Shown: positions 29,600 to 41,519 of the stretch, one piece after another
How positions within the stretch are numbered: position 1 is the stretch's first letter
Layout of the letters: every line of letters starts with the position of its first letter
Source: Clytia hemisphaerica
Lineage: Eukaryota; Cnidaria; Hydrozoa; Leptothecata; Clytiidae
Assembly (NCBI GenBank): GCA_902728285.1
Contig: CACVBU010000732.1
Coordinates: 2,291,926 to 2,355,925 of the forward strand
Length of the DNA: 64,000 nucleotides
Reading direction: 5' to 3'
Translations under genes and position numbers: made by a program
The notes under the pieces: model-generated
The model's input: the letters and a program-made list of their open reading frames with translations, nothing else
Databases searched by the model: none
What the model was told of the DNA's origin: nothing

Positions 29600-31870
29600 T
29601 TACTTTCTTCTTCAAAACCATCAAAAGAAGCTTGAAATGTACAGTTTTTTTCATTGTCTTTGTATGTTTTTTTGAAAAACAGTAGAGAAATTTTAAATTT
29701 TTCACTTGCATTTAACTTTTAACTAGATGCAGGCTAGGTAATACGAATTGATTTGAACCAGTTTGAACCATAAAAAAACTCTTAAACTTTCCCGTAATTA
29801 AATTCCATTTTTATTTCCCTTTGGCATGTTTTCCAAGAATTTTTCTTCACATCGCCATTTTTTTCTAAAGTTTGTTTTTGTTTTGATATGAAAGTAGCGG
29901 TTTTCGGGAAGTCTTCATTTGATAAAAAATGCAGGAACTTTTTATGTCTATCTGGAGATTGAATATACCGGTTTCCTTTGTTATTTGAAATCAAAGCTAA
30001 TAACATCGCATTGGAGCTGTCAAAGTTGAAGACTGTGGGCATGCCCCTCAAATGTTTTGATCGCAATGCAAGTTCTTCTTTTTGTCCCCCACATCTCAAA
30101 TGTCTTGATTGCAATGTAGAGTCTTCTTTTTCTTTTTTCGATTTTGGTAGCCAGTTAGTGGAAGTACCTCGATTTTAAGCATGTTCAAAGTTCACAATAA
30201 CGACTTTATTTTTATTATGGAAACCAAACAAGCGAGAACAAGTCATAAAATTATAATTCAGCGCTCTGTGGTTGTGACGTAGTTTACTAAATTGTTAAGA
30301 TAAAATAACATACTTTTTAACAACTTTTTTTCTACGTCAGTTTTTTGAAGCCTCTTCGTAGGCGAATGTGTCTTTCTATAACAAGGAATTTTATAACACT
30401 TCATGGCAGGAACTAGGAAATCAAGCTTTCAGAAAAAACAACATCAGTCATCTACAGGATGTATTTGCAACAACAAGGATGAGAGTGACCTGAATCAAGT
30501 TCAAGTTCCCAAGACAATTGATTAAAGCTTGAAAACTTAAAATGAGACAAAATGACCAATTGCGAACGTGCAGCAGCCAGAATATCAACCAACCAAATTT
30601 TGCCATTCAATTCCTGAGACAGCGCTTCGATTTTTAAGACTTTGTTTACACGCTGAAGTAAAAATAATTCCACACATGTAAATGGGTCAGTAATCGAAAT
30701 AGCCTATCTGGTGGATCTAAGTGGGTTCCATCTCCCCCCGTAGATCTTTTTCTTGGGAAGTTGATCTTCAAATTAGTTTTCAAGGTTGGCTTGGCTGAAA
30801 TTTTTTCATCTATGGCTCAAATTTTAGGCAATTTCTCATAGTTTTTAAAAAATTTAAATGTTTTCTTTCAATAAAAGTACATAACTTAAAGTTTTGTGCT
30901 TCCGCACTTGTTCAAATGTACAAGAGAAGTGATTTGTAGTTTTTGAAAATGTTAATTTCATTAAAAAGCGTTGAGTTATTTTTTCATGAATCCCTTTAGA
31001 AGTTTTGCGATGCATTTTTTGCTTCCGAATAAAAAATAAAGCGCTTTCGCAGCATTAATCTTTGACACTAGTGTGACTAACTGTTTGGTGGTCGCACACT
31101 GGACGTCTAATTTCGAAGCTGACTGCATCAACTTTTTTATCATTATTTCAGACAAAGGAAACTGTATCGGGCTGACTTTTATGGAAATGCTTTCCACCAT
31201 TCTCATTTTAATGAATGGCTGTTGAAAGTGTTTTTTCTTAAGAAGCTTTTTTATCCACATCAGCTTCTTTTTGTACCATCGGCGCTCTTTTTAACTTTTT
31301 TGTTTTCATTCAAAATGACCGGACGCCAGTCAAATCAAATGACTTTGGAGGTTCGGTGAAATGGTGGTCGAATTGCCGTCCCATGTTTTGTCAGATAGTC
31401 CCAAGTTAGAGCAGTTGACGGTATGATTTTCGAAAACAACAGTTTTTTCAAGTGCTTTCATGCAAACTTGAGTTCGATCTTTAGGACTCTACTAGTTCTT
31501 TTCTAGAATTTTTCCACACAGTACAGCAAATAGGTCAAGGAAGATAACTACTAAAAGAAATTCTCCAAGGGTTTGTTTTTGTATGACTTTTCTGGGTTAA
31601 TAAACATTTGGTCGCAAATTAGTCTGGTCGCTACAAATGGGCAGGGGACTCTACCTTTTAAGCTTTATATTATGGTTGACAAACAAAATCATCCACCAGG
31701 ATGCATCCTCTCTTATCCCCCCCTATTTTCTACCTTCCTATGTTCTATCCTGATTTTCTGACTTTCTCAAGTGTTTCTAACTGTAATCTAAGTATTTTTT
31801 TGAACCCCCCTGTCTTCTAGGTCTGCAGATTGAAAAATTTCACTTGCATCCTCAGTCAGTATAGACTTAA
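29600..31870. other. Spacer, nothing recognised
   Basis: AT-rich sequence. Minus-strand frames at 29782-30114 and 30976-31260 are open for about 95-110 codons with Lys-rich content, but I see no family match, splice logic or promoter, so I do not call genes. Confidence 0.45.
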
Positions 31871-31877
31871 ACTTGTA

Positions 31878-32040
31878 CAGGCATTGAAATAAGGGATAGA
31901 AAGTGCATCGCAATTTTTTGATAAGCATGATTTTGCATCCTAAAATGGATCAATTTTCAATTTTTAGCTTGTATGTAAGTAATCCAAAAACGCATCGCGA
32001 ATTGCAAATTGCAAAATGCAATACGCTAATTCGATCCCTG
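31878..32040. mobile_element. Small TIR element CAGGCATTGAA, 5-bp TSD (copy 1)
   Basis: A 163-bp unit beginning CAGGCATTGAAATAAGGGAT and ending AATTCGATCCCTG, flanked by TTGTA (31873-31877, 32041-32045). It is about 90% identical by eye to 59881-60032, which also has a 5-bp duplication. Confidence 0.75.
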
Positions 32041-32142
32041 TTGTATATCAAGATTACGGGATTTCGAGTACAGGCCTATTTTACTTTCGTTTTGAGTGGT
32101 TGAAGATGAGAAAAAACCAAAGCCACGGATCACGGATTGAAA

Positions 32143-32212
32143 CTTTCACTTTCACTTTCCAAATGATCCGGTACAGCCAATGAGCAGGAAATTAAATGAA
32201 GTTCAACAATGC
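32143..32212. repeat. 70-bp duplicated segment with CCAAT box
   Basis: CACTTTCACTTTCCAAATGA then CAGCCAATGAGCAGGAAATT recurs almost unchanged at 38610-38675 in the same orientation. It holds a CCAAT box and a word near an E2F site (GCGGGAAA in the second copy). It could be a repeat end or a duplicated promoter piece. Confidence 0.55.
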
Positions 32213-32340
32213 TGTGTCAACTTATCAGCATTGTATTGTTGTAAAGGAAAAGACAAAAGAGGTAAGACTAGCCTAGTTTCTAATCCTGATATAGGAGCTT
32301 TTAAGTTTAGACTGTCAGTTGGGTGTTTAAGATAAAAACG

Positions 32341-35300
32341 GCAATTATTGCTCATTGCCGAAAAGAGCAATTTTTTCAGCAATGAAATGCTGAATCAGCA
32401 GAAAAATAAAAAAGTAAATGAATGAAAATTGCCGTTTTTGGCAATTATTGCCACTTTTGGAAAGAAAAGTTGATTTTATTATTGAACACACGGTATTTGA
32501 CACCCTCGCGATAAGTAGGCCCACTCTGCCTCATTTAGTTTTGTTTTCAACTGGTTTTTGTTGGAAATGCAGCTTTAAAAATGAGTCATGTGTAAACAAA
32601 TAAAAAGAAACACCATAACTCCAAATTTGAGTCGAAGTTTTCTAGATGAATGATCAAGAAAAATAAACAAAGACAGAGACCCGTCCACTAAAAGGCGGCA
32701 ACCTGTCTAAAATCACTATATAAAATGGCTCCAAGATGTCCTATTTGCAATCGTGCTGTTGCCATATCACATAGAGCAATTGAATGTGATGGTTGCTCAA
32801 ATTGGATACATATCAAATGTGGCCAGATCAGTCCAAAGCGATATGATGAACTTCAAATATTGGAAACATTTAACTGGCTTTGTCCAAATTGTCACCGTAT
32901 ACCAACTGAAAACTTAAATGAACTCTTGAATAATGATACTGAAATTAATTTAGAAATTGATGAGGAAATCATGAAAGCGTTCAAAGAGATTGCTACAAAA
33001 ATCAATGAAGGAAACGGAATAAAAGTTGCTCACCTCAACATAAATGGACTTCTTGCAAAACTAAACTTGCTCAAAGTTTTGTTGGAAGAAACTAATCTAG
33101 ACATCCTTGCTATCACTGAAACACATCTTCAACCAGATACATCAGATGACAAAGTAAAAATTGAGAACTATGAATTGTTGCGTCGTGACAGAAAAACTGA
33201 AAATGGCTGGGGAGGAGTTATAGTTTACCATAAAAAAATCCTAAACGGTATTGAATATAAAACCTTAAATGAGACAGATCTTGAAATGACTTGGTTGGAA
33301 TGCAATGTCAAATCACAGAGATTTCTTGTTTGTTGTGTATATCAACCCCCACGTGAACATCGAACTTTTCTTACCAAATTTGAAACCATTGTTAGTGAGA
33401 TAACAACCAAGAGACGTAATGTAATTATTGTTGGAGATCTGAATATTGATATGTTAGAGGAAAACGAATCTAGTGCACCTATTCGAAATCAACTAAAAAA
33501 ACTGCTAAACACCCGCAACTTACATAATGCAATCACAGAACCTACGCGCATCACAGAAACATCCAAAACTCTCATTGATCACATAATTATACCAAATGCG
33601 ATCAAACACAAGATAAATAATGCAAAATCAATGGATCCTGCAATTTCAGATCACCACCTTATATTCTGTTCATTCTCCGCAGTACAGATAAAGGAAAAAC
33701 CGATGATAAAAACTGTTAGAAACTACAAAAACATTGATATAAAACAGCTGAAAAATGATATCTTGTCAGCCCCATGGCAAGTTTGTGATATATTTGACGA
33801 TGTTGATGATACATTATATGTATGGGAAACCTTGTATAATAGTACTGTCAATGAACACTTCAAAGAACGTAAAGTCAAAATAAGATCAAAGTCACATCCA
33901 TGGATCAATGGACTAATTCGTAAACAGTTAAACAATCGCTTCAAACTACTTAAAACAGCCCAAAAAACACCAAAGGACTCACATGAGTGGAAAATATACC
34001 GCAGAGCCAAAAATCACTGCACTAAAATTCTTAGAACTGCTGAAGCAAAATATTGGAGGGATAAATTTCAGGGGCTTTCTCCCTCAAGTAAAAACTTTTG
34101 GAATTGTATCAATGAATTTATCGGAAAAAGTAAACAACAGAATGTCGGCCCTCTAGAGGATGAAAAGGGGGTCCTTACGACCGATGAACCTATGAAATGT
34201 AATATTCTTAATAACTATTTTGCGAACATTGGGAAGCTTGATAAAATACCTGAAAATTCAGACCTGATGAGCCATATTTACAGAGTGACACCTAGAATAT
34301 CGAATGTCAACTACGAATTCTACAAACTGAGCAGAATCTTTAAACATGTCTTCAAACCTAACAAAGCAGGAGGACACGATTGTGTAAATTCTAAAATAAT
34401 GAGATTAATCGGTGAAGAAGCTTTAACTGGTCTTCACTATATTGCAAAGAAAAGTTTTGAAACAAATAAATTTCCGACCAAACATAAAGTGGCAAAAGTA
34501 ACTTGTATTTTCAAAAATAAAGGGTCAAAAACAAAAAGCGAAAATTACAGGCCCATCTCCCTTCTTTGTTTACCAGGAAAAATGCTGGAGGCTATCATAG
34601 CTTCAGAAGTCGATGCTCATGTTTACCAACATCAACTCCTAAGTAATCAGCAATGGGGTTTTAGAAAGGGACGATCTCCAGAACTCATGCTTATAAGAAT
34701 GTGTAGTAGATGGCTCTCATTACTCGACAAAGGGAAATTTATTGGAGTTTTGCTAATTGATTTTAGTAAAGCCTTTGACAGCGTCTGTCATAAAACTTTA
34801 TTAAAGAAAATCACTGCCATTGGAATCTCAGGAGACTTGTTCGAGTGGTGCAAAAGTTATCTAAGTGAAAGGCAACAGTTTGTTAAAATTGGAAATAGTA
34901 AATCAACCATCAAACCAGTAGAGCAAGGAGTTCCACAGGGCTCCATCTTAGGCCCTAGATGCTATTCCTACCATGCGAATGACCTTCCAGATGCAACAAA
35001 ATCAGAAGATACTCTTGAGGATGAGAATCAAGATGAAACGGAAATGTGTGCTGACGATACTACAGAATCCAGTGCTGCAGATACTATTGATGAATTGATA
35101 CCAAAAATCCAAGCAGCTGCCAATAAACTGCACAATTGGTCAGCTTTGAATGGAATGATAATTCATCCTGGAAAAAACGAAAATCATGATCATCTCCAAA
35201 CGTAAATTTATTGGTCCACTGCAGAACATCACCATGAATGGAAGAAACCTTGAAATTGTGGATCACCAGAAGGTTTTGGGAACCACCATTGACGATTCCT

Positions 35301-36702
35301 TATCCTGGAGAGTACAAATTGATAAAAACGAAAAGCACTATCGCACAAAAATCAAAATGTTGAAACGTATGGTTATTCTTGGTAATGTTGTCATGTCAAA
35401 ATTTTACTTTGCAACGATTATTCCATCCGTTACTTATAATATAACAGTATGGGGCAACAATAATGTTATCTTGAAAAAGCTAGAAATTCTGCATGTACGA
35501 GCTGCTAGACGAATATTCCAACCACCTGACCATTTGTCTGACGATGAGGTACTAAAGGCAGCTGGATGGATGAGTATTGAATATTTGTATAAACGAAGAC
35601 TGTTATGTCTTATGCACAAAATATTTTACAGAAATATTGATTCAGAACTATCAAATATGTTTTGTATTTTGAACTCAAAATCTACTCCTAAACGGAGGGA
35701 CAATCAAGTAAAAATTGCTAAACAATTCAAAACAACAAATCAAAATACTTTTGTTGTTAGAGCATCCAAGATATGGAATGCAATGCCGAATGAACTTACC
35801 AATGTATCAAAATTTGACATTTTTAGGAATAAATTGAAAAATTTTAAAGATAAGATCAATAAATTTTCTTTTACATATAATTCATACAATATTAGAGATG
35901 ACTATGTATTTATTTAGTTAATCTTTATCAAACAACTTTATACACATCATTTCCCATGAACTTTGCTTTACATTAAATTCTTTGATTATGAAACATAAAC
36001 TTTGAAGTCCTATCTTAGCTATATTCTTGGCAAACAAAACAATTTGTTTGCTTAATTTCCCTATCTCACTTTGATGACCTAGATTTTAAAATTTTATTTA
36101 TTTTTTTTTTTTAGATACATAGCTTTTAATTTTATATTGCACATGCGTAGGTTTTTATGACTCATAGGTTACATTAGGTTAGCTCAAGTCTAGTTCTAAT
36201 TAACTCCTATAACAAAACTAAATCTCACTTAAGCCACATAAGCTTATCAAGCTTACTTTTTTCTCTGGTTAACTATCCTTCAGAAATCTCTGCACTAATA
36301 ATTTACAGCATATACATAATTTTAATACATTTTAACTATTTTTCATTTGTAATATAGTCCTTAGTTGCAGGTCCACATCAGCTTAGTCTGCGTTTTTTAA
36401 CCTGCTTTATCAAATAAATAAAATAAAAAAAAAAAAAAAATAACAAACTTACACCAGGGGTTTCTCTTTCTGGCTATGTTTCGGCATCGATGCAAGATCT
36501 TTTTACATATTATTTTAGAACGAAAAATTGAAAAAATCACTTTTAAAAATCTGGAAAACCTTTTTCTCTACAGTACATTCTGCAGTACATACACCTGTAT
36601 GCAATTTTACAATTCTCAAACCTCTGACATCTTTGCAAGATAAGGACAACATATTTTGCTGATTGAGCATTTCATTGCTAAAAAAATTGAGCAATAATTG
36701 CC
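32341..36702. repeat. 60-bp inverted repeats flanking the LINE
   Basis: GGCAATTATTGCTCA...AGCAATGAAATGCTGA at 32346-32397 reappears inverted at 36658-36702. The retrotransposon lies between them. Most simply an older TIR element was split by the LINE insertion. Confidence 0.55.
32725..35917 (+). pseudogene. CR1/L2-like LINE ORF2 (PHD-endonuclease-RT), one frameshift
   Basis: The first 826 codons contain an N-terminal PHD-like finger (residues about 5-56), an APE-type endonuclease (HLNINGL, AITETHL, GDLNID, SDHHLIF) and a reverse transcriptase (YRPISLL, LIDFSKAFD, GVPQGSILGP). Such proteins nick DNA and copy their own RNA at the nick. The frame breaks near 35175 in an A run and continues in the +2 frame at 35186-35917 (LNPC-terminal block ending about KFDIFRNKLKNFKDKINKF). 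The active-site box reads CADD where F/YADD is usual, and an acidic stretch precedes it. The 3' UTR ends in AAATAAATAAAATA plus poly(A) at 36413-36440. No separate ORF1 was seen upstream. Confidence 0.88.
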
Positions 36703-36714
36703 TTTTTTTTCTTA

Positions 36715-37276
36715 GGAGTCACTCACATATCGATTCTTCCCACGACTAACGTCAAATTTACGCTAATTTGGAAACCCCACCACCCCCACCTCTTAACGCC
36801 AAAGTTTAAAAATTATTAAAAATCGATGAAACTTTATCGTTGTTTCGTCAGCAATCTTTAATTTCGCTACGGCTTGCTCAGTTTACATTTGAAAAATAAT
36901 GGAGATAATTCTAAACTTTTTTCGGAAAGTTGCCGGAATTAATTATCTCCGTAATCATAATCAACAGCATAGCGGCATTTCACAAAAAAAGACCGACCGT
37001 CGACAAAATTCAAAGGTCGCGTGCAGGGCCGCGCAGACAGCCTAAACAAAAGGAACACGGGACATAAACATCGGGCCGTTTGTTTTGGTTAAAATTGTTC
37101 TATAAAATAGCAAAGCCAACGAATACTTGGGTAAACAAGAGGAAGAAAAGAAGTATGGAAAGCAACATTTGTCACGGAATAAACGTCTCAAAAATCGATA
37201 TTTCTGGTGAAATTTCTTAGTGTCACAAACTCTAACCCCCCCACGGCCACCCCTTCGGTGGTATGTGCGTGACCCC
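36715..37276. mobile_element. Harbinger-like MITE, TTA target site
   Basis: A 562-bp element starting GGAGTCACTCACATATCG and ending GGTATGTGCGTGACCCC, flanked by TTA (36712-36714, 37277-37279). It shares interior blocks (GGAGATAATT, AAACGGCCCGATG in inverse) with the neighbour at 37447-37947, in opposite orientation. Confidence 0.8.
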
Positions 37277-37446
37277 TTAATTAAAAACCCAAATGATCCT
37301 GGTGGATGATATCGTCTGCCAACCTTATTTTATGGTTTTGAAGAAGAAAGTTTTAACTGGAAGGCATTTTATTTTTACAGTAGAGAAATTCTTATTACAG
37401 ATCAAGCGTCAATCCAATGTCAAAAAAAGTTCTAAAATGGAACTAA

Positions 37447-37947
37447 GGGGTCAGTCACAAATCGATTTTAGGTTAGAAGAACGTCAATTGACGTATATGG
37501 GTGGGTGGGTTAAAGGTTGTTGACGTTTTTCAGAAACATCGATTTTTCATTCCATGCCAAATATTACTTCTCGCCATGTTTCTGTTTGATCGCTTCGTTT
37601 GTTTTGAAAACCAAAACAAACGGCCCGATGTTTAGGTCTTTTCTTTGTTTGACGGCCCGAACGGCCCTTGAATTTTTTGTTTCTGTCGCTACATACTACG
37701 GAGATAATTAATTACGGGAATTTTGTGAACAAGTTTAGAAATTATCTCTGTTTCTTTTTTTTTTCAAATATAAATTATGCGAGCCGTAGTGAAAATCAAG
37801 ATGGCTGACGAAACAGCGATGAAGGCAGTTTTTATCGATTTACGGGGATATCAAGGTGTTTGACGTTTTTGGGTGTGGGTGGGTGGGTCAGCTTTTAAAA
37901 CGTCAATTGACGTTCTTCTAACCTAAAATCGATTTGTGACTGACCCC
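37447..37947. mobile_element. Harbinger-like MITE, TAA target site
   Basis: A 501-bp element with about 50-bp TIRs beginning GGGGTCAGTCACAAATCG and including ACGTCAATTGACGT, flanked by TAA (37444-37446, 37948-37950). TIRs and 3-bp TWA duplication fit PIF/Harbinger. No transposase is encoded. Confidence 0.85.
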
Positions 37948-38609
37948 TAACTCAATGGATCAAAAACCAAAAACAAATGAGAAAAGTTCCTTTTTGACTG
38001 TAACCCCTGGAGGGCTACATGTAACAAAACTACTCTGCTTCATTTTCCAGGTTTTTAAGGTCTTGTGGACTGATAGTAATAACAAAGCAATGAATTTTAA
38101 AACAAAAGTAGTAAAAAGTTTGGCAAATTTTTACCTCATATTTTGTGCTGATCGGACTCTACCATTGTTTCCAGTCATACTGATGAGTTTGATACGAAAA
38201 TATCAAAGATTTACATTGACCATTATTTAATCATAAATCCATGAATGAAAATTAAAACTAATTTAAAAACACAACACGCTAAAAAATTTCAGACTAATGA
38301 AAAATTTCATTGACGACTGTCGCCATCTTGGAAAGTCTTTCTCTGGTTGTTTCCGTACGTCATGGAACTTCAACCGGTAATAGAGCAGACCGGTTTTTGA
38401 TATTGTTGAAAGATGGAAAATACTTGATCCCACTGGATCCCAATGTTTTGGTCAATTTGATCCATTATTTAGCCAAATGAAGACAATTAATGATTTTTTT
38501 CACTACTGGAACCAGCTAAAACTCAAAATTCTGACTTAAGATTTGAATCAACTGAACGAGAGAGTTAGTTCTTATTGATCAAAATTTAAATTCTCTCAAC
38601 ACTATTGTT

Positions 38610-38775
38610 TCACTTTCACTTTCAAAATGATCCGGTACAGCCAATGAGCGGGAAATTAAATGAACTTCAACAATCGGTCCCGTAAGGTTTTTAAAACGTT
38701 CTCGGCTCGTGGAGAACAAAACACCGCGAAGGATGCAAGATGGCGACGTCGATTCTCCAGAGAAAGTGAGGGAAG
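38610..38775 (+). promoter_or_regulatory. GC-richer promoter-like segment with short leader ORF
   Basis: The second copy of the CCAAT-bearing 70-bp repeat is followed by a CG-rich leader and GCAAGATGGCGACGTCG. The frame MATSILQRK runs into GTGAGG, a possible splice donor. It could be exon 1 of an unknown plus-strand gene, but no following exon was identified. Equally it may be part of a repeat, since ATGGCG words recur in MITEs here. Confidence 0.25.
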
Positions 38776-39084
38776 CACATTGACACATTATTTTGGATCA
38801 CATTCTGTAAGATTGATTCTACAGGTTTTCAAACTTTAAATATGAATATCATGGTATGATCTTTGGGCATTTTTTTATTATAATCGTTGATCAAAACTTG
38901 AAAGGAATTTTTTTTTTATCTGTCCAAACCTCTATAGCTTTATAAATTCATTCAGCTCAGGACAGGGGAGATTGGGTGGCAGAGCTAGTAGTCAGACAGT
39001 CTAGACTTAAACTCTTATATCAGGGTTAGAAACTAGGCCGTCTTAACTCTTTTATCTTCCTCCTTTACAACAATAAAATGCCAT

Positions 39085-39445
39085 ACCGTAAGGCGGCCAT
39101 AGAAAAATTGTTCTGTTTGCGTCGCAACAGGTGTTAAAAATGCATGCGGGCGGACGGGCGATTTTTTAATCGCTTCTGTTAGTCGGGGGCAGGTGGTGAC
39201 ACAAACAGAACAATTTTCTGATGGCCGCCAGAGCGATCAAGATGCGGAGATGAGGAAAAAATCTGGGAAAAGCAATTTGTTCTTTTAAAGTATAGCTTTT
39301 TTCTCAATTGCTCTGACGACCATCGAAAAATTGTTTTGCTCGCGTTACCACCCGTCCCTGAGTTACTGGCGTGATTAAAAAAACCCGGGAATGTTTTTGA
39401 CCGCCCGTCCGCCCGCATGCATTTTTAACACCCGTTGCGACGCCA
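39085..39445. repeat. Interleaved inverted repeats, GC-rich
   Basis: Arm A (GGCGGCCATAGAAAAATTGT, 39093) is inverted at 39196-39229 and again, diverged, at 39308-39335. Arm B (GCATGCGGGCGGACGGGCG, 39141) is inverted at 39403-39421. The result is a hairpin nested in a larger hairpin. Confidence 0.65.
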
Positions 39446-41000
39446 CAAGTGTTTCAACCGGTATTCCAACGAAGCCATATTTTGGTTTGTACAGAAATTT
39501 CGCCCGCTCAAATCTAAAACAACAAAATGGTCAATCTCACTAAAGCAAAACATTGCGGCCACGGCATTTCCCTGGATAAAAATTCTGGTCACGTGACCAT
39601 CTTATCCGTGATTTTAGACCAATGAAAACGCTTCATTTCCCCGGATTAAAGTTGTGTCTACACTAACGCGCGGGAATTTGTTAGAAAAAGAGAAAAAAAA
39701 CCGGGGGTCAAATTAAATGTTTCTCTCTTCTTGCGGCAAACATAAAAGACTTTAAGAGGCCATTTATTTAAGAAAGGGGTGTTATATCATATATAAATCA
39801 TGTAAGTAAGTGATATTTTAAGTAATAAGTTCATTAACAATTTTATTTTGAAGTTTGTTTTTAAAAACAAAACCCCCGTGCTCTATGATAATCTCATTTT
39901 CTTAGCTTATGGACCCACTTGGAAGTCTTTGTAATACAGATCATCTGGCAGTGTAGTTGCAGCCTATACAAGAATTGGAATCTAAAGTCTGAAGTCGTAA
40001 CTCCTTGCCAGTGAACCCGCAGAGACATTTTTAGTTGGCAGACACTGACTTTAGGTTGGTTTAGAAATCGTTTTATTTTGAAATGTAATCTTCACTTTAG
40101 ATGAATACCTTTATTTATTTGGATTCGTGAAAGGTTCAAGGTTTGTTTACTTTTTATTTCAAATTATTTCATTGATTTATTGAGCTGCAATAGCTGATTG
40201 AAAAACGAAGATTTTTGATAGTTATCAGCGTGGGCTTGGCCGCCATTTTGAATTTCGATTTTTTTTCTCCTGTACTCGGCAATTTAGAGGTTGTTCGTAA
40301 TACGCGATTTGGCTTACGCGTAACACTTGTGACGCGAACAGAGCATTTTTTCGATGACCGCCTAAGTTGGTCTAATATCGACAGGTACATGTCCCAGACG
40401 GTGTCAATCAAACAACTTTGAACAAAAATCGCAATTGAACCAATCGAACGTAATTGAACACGATCGAATAATTGCGATTCGATTGTCGAACGTAATCGAA
40501 TCTCAATCAAACAGCTGATTCCTGATTGTGTTCAATTGCGTTCGAGTATAGATTGGTTCGATTATTAGTTGACTATGTTCCATTGGTTTGATTACGATTA
40601 TGTTCGATGAGTTTGATTGCGATTAAATTAAATTGGATCACTCTGTTAGGGGTCTTCGACAAAAAACTTTCGAATTTTTTATCTGCATTGGGCCTATAAG
40701 CTCCAGACGGGTAGGCAGACTTCCAGGCTATATTCGGAGCCTTACTGGACCATTTTTGAACTTTTGGGTCCTAAGTCTTAAGTCTAGCGTTAAAACTCAG
40801 AGTTAAAACTCTACCCTTCGAACCTATTTTAGAGCACTTACAAATCAGTGAAGTCAAGTTTGAAGATATTCTTTATTAGAAAAACAGTTAAAAGCAGTCA
40901 AAACGCAATTTACCTTACCTCCTGAGTTTGTCTTTGTTATGCTAAAATATAACAAACCTTTGCTTTGTCATGCTGTCTAATTACAAAAACCTCCAATCAC
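39446..41000. other. Spacer with ATTGAACC/TCGAAC palindromic tract
   Basis: Mostly AT-rich. At 40420-40630 a tract is made of CAATCGAAC, GATTGCGATT and their inverses, and looks like a degenerate palindromic repeat. No ORF is supported. Confidence 0.4.
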
Positions 41001-41003
41001 TAC

Positions 41004-41014
41004 TTCTCCGCCAT
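41004..41014 (-). CDS. ATXN2: Candidate first coding exon of ataxin-2
   Basis: On the minus strand a strong start context (CAAGATGG) begins ATG GCG GAG AA followed by GT. The two left-over bases fit exactly the missing phase of the exon at 21968 (AA|A CAC), which would give MAEKHINKKKNH. About 360-500 bases upstream are five CCAAT boxes. The donor (GTAGTG) is weak, and the resulting first intron would be 19 kb and contain the LINE. This is inference only. Confidence 0.25.
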
Positions 41015-41370
41015 CTTGTTTCACTTTAAATGCCGTGTTTTAAAATTCCTTAGCTACATTATATGTATGGAAAAGGTTTTCTCCAGGTTTTTTCAATCCC
41101 GGGATTAAACTACGAGGGCGGTTCCGCCCGCTTATTTTTCTTTCGGCGTTGAGCCCTGGGGATACTTAACAATAAAAGAGATTTTAAGATTAATGTTGAA
41201 AAGCATATTTTTTCGATAAATTTAGGCGATACTCAACATTAAATAAGGTGGTTTTAAACAAATCTTTGACAAATTGGCGTTTCTTTCTGTTCTAATATAT
41301 GCAAATCACGTTGAAAAAAGAATATATTTCCGCCTTTACTTTCACTTTCGCTTTCGTGTTACGCGATTCC

Positions 41371-41506
41371 AATTGGATGAATACCACTCGCTAACAAATT
41401 CTAATTGGCTGTAAGTCTTTAGCTTCGGGATTCTGATTGGATCATTTCCCGCGTCACGGTTGAATTTTGATTGGTTGAAAGTTTCTGAGCGTGAATTCTG
41501 ATTGGA
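41371..41506 (-). promoter_or_regulatory. Array of five CCAAT boxes
   Basis: Five ATTGG words occur at 41372, 41403, 41438, 41470 and 41503, spaced 31-35 bp; on the minus strand these are CCAAT boxes. A TTTCCCGCG word (E2F-like) lies between them. The regular spacing suggests an NF-Y-driven promoter reading leftwards, although a tandem repeat origin is possible. Confidence 0.45.
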
Positions 41507-41519
41507 TGAATACCTGAAA

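Noticed and set aside
29782-31260. Minus-strand frames as exons of one gene
   Set aside because: No consistent splice phases or recognised domain joins them.
37793-37850. Start-like GGCTGACGAAACAGCG behind ATG
   Set aside because: It is part of the Harbinger-like MITE interior and recurs in inverted form in the neighbouring copy.
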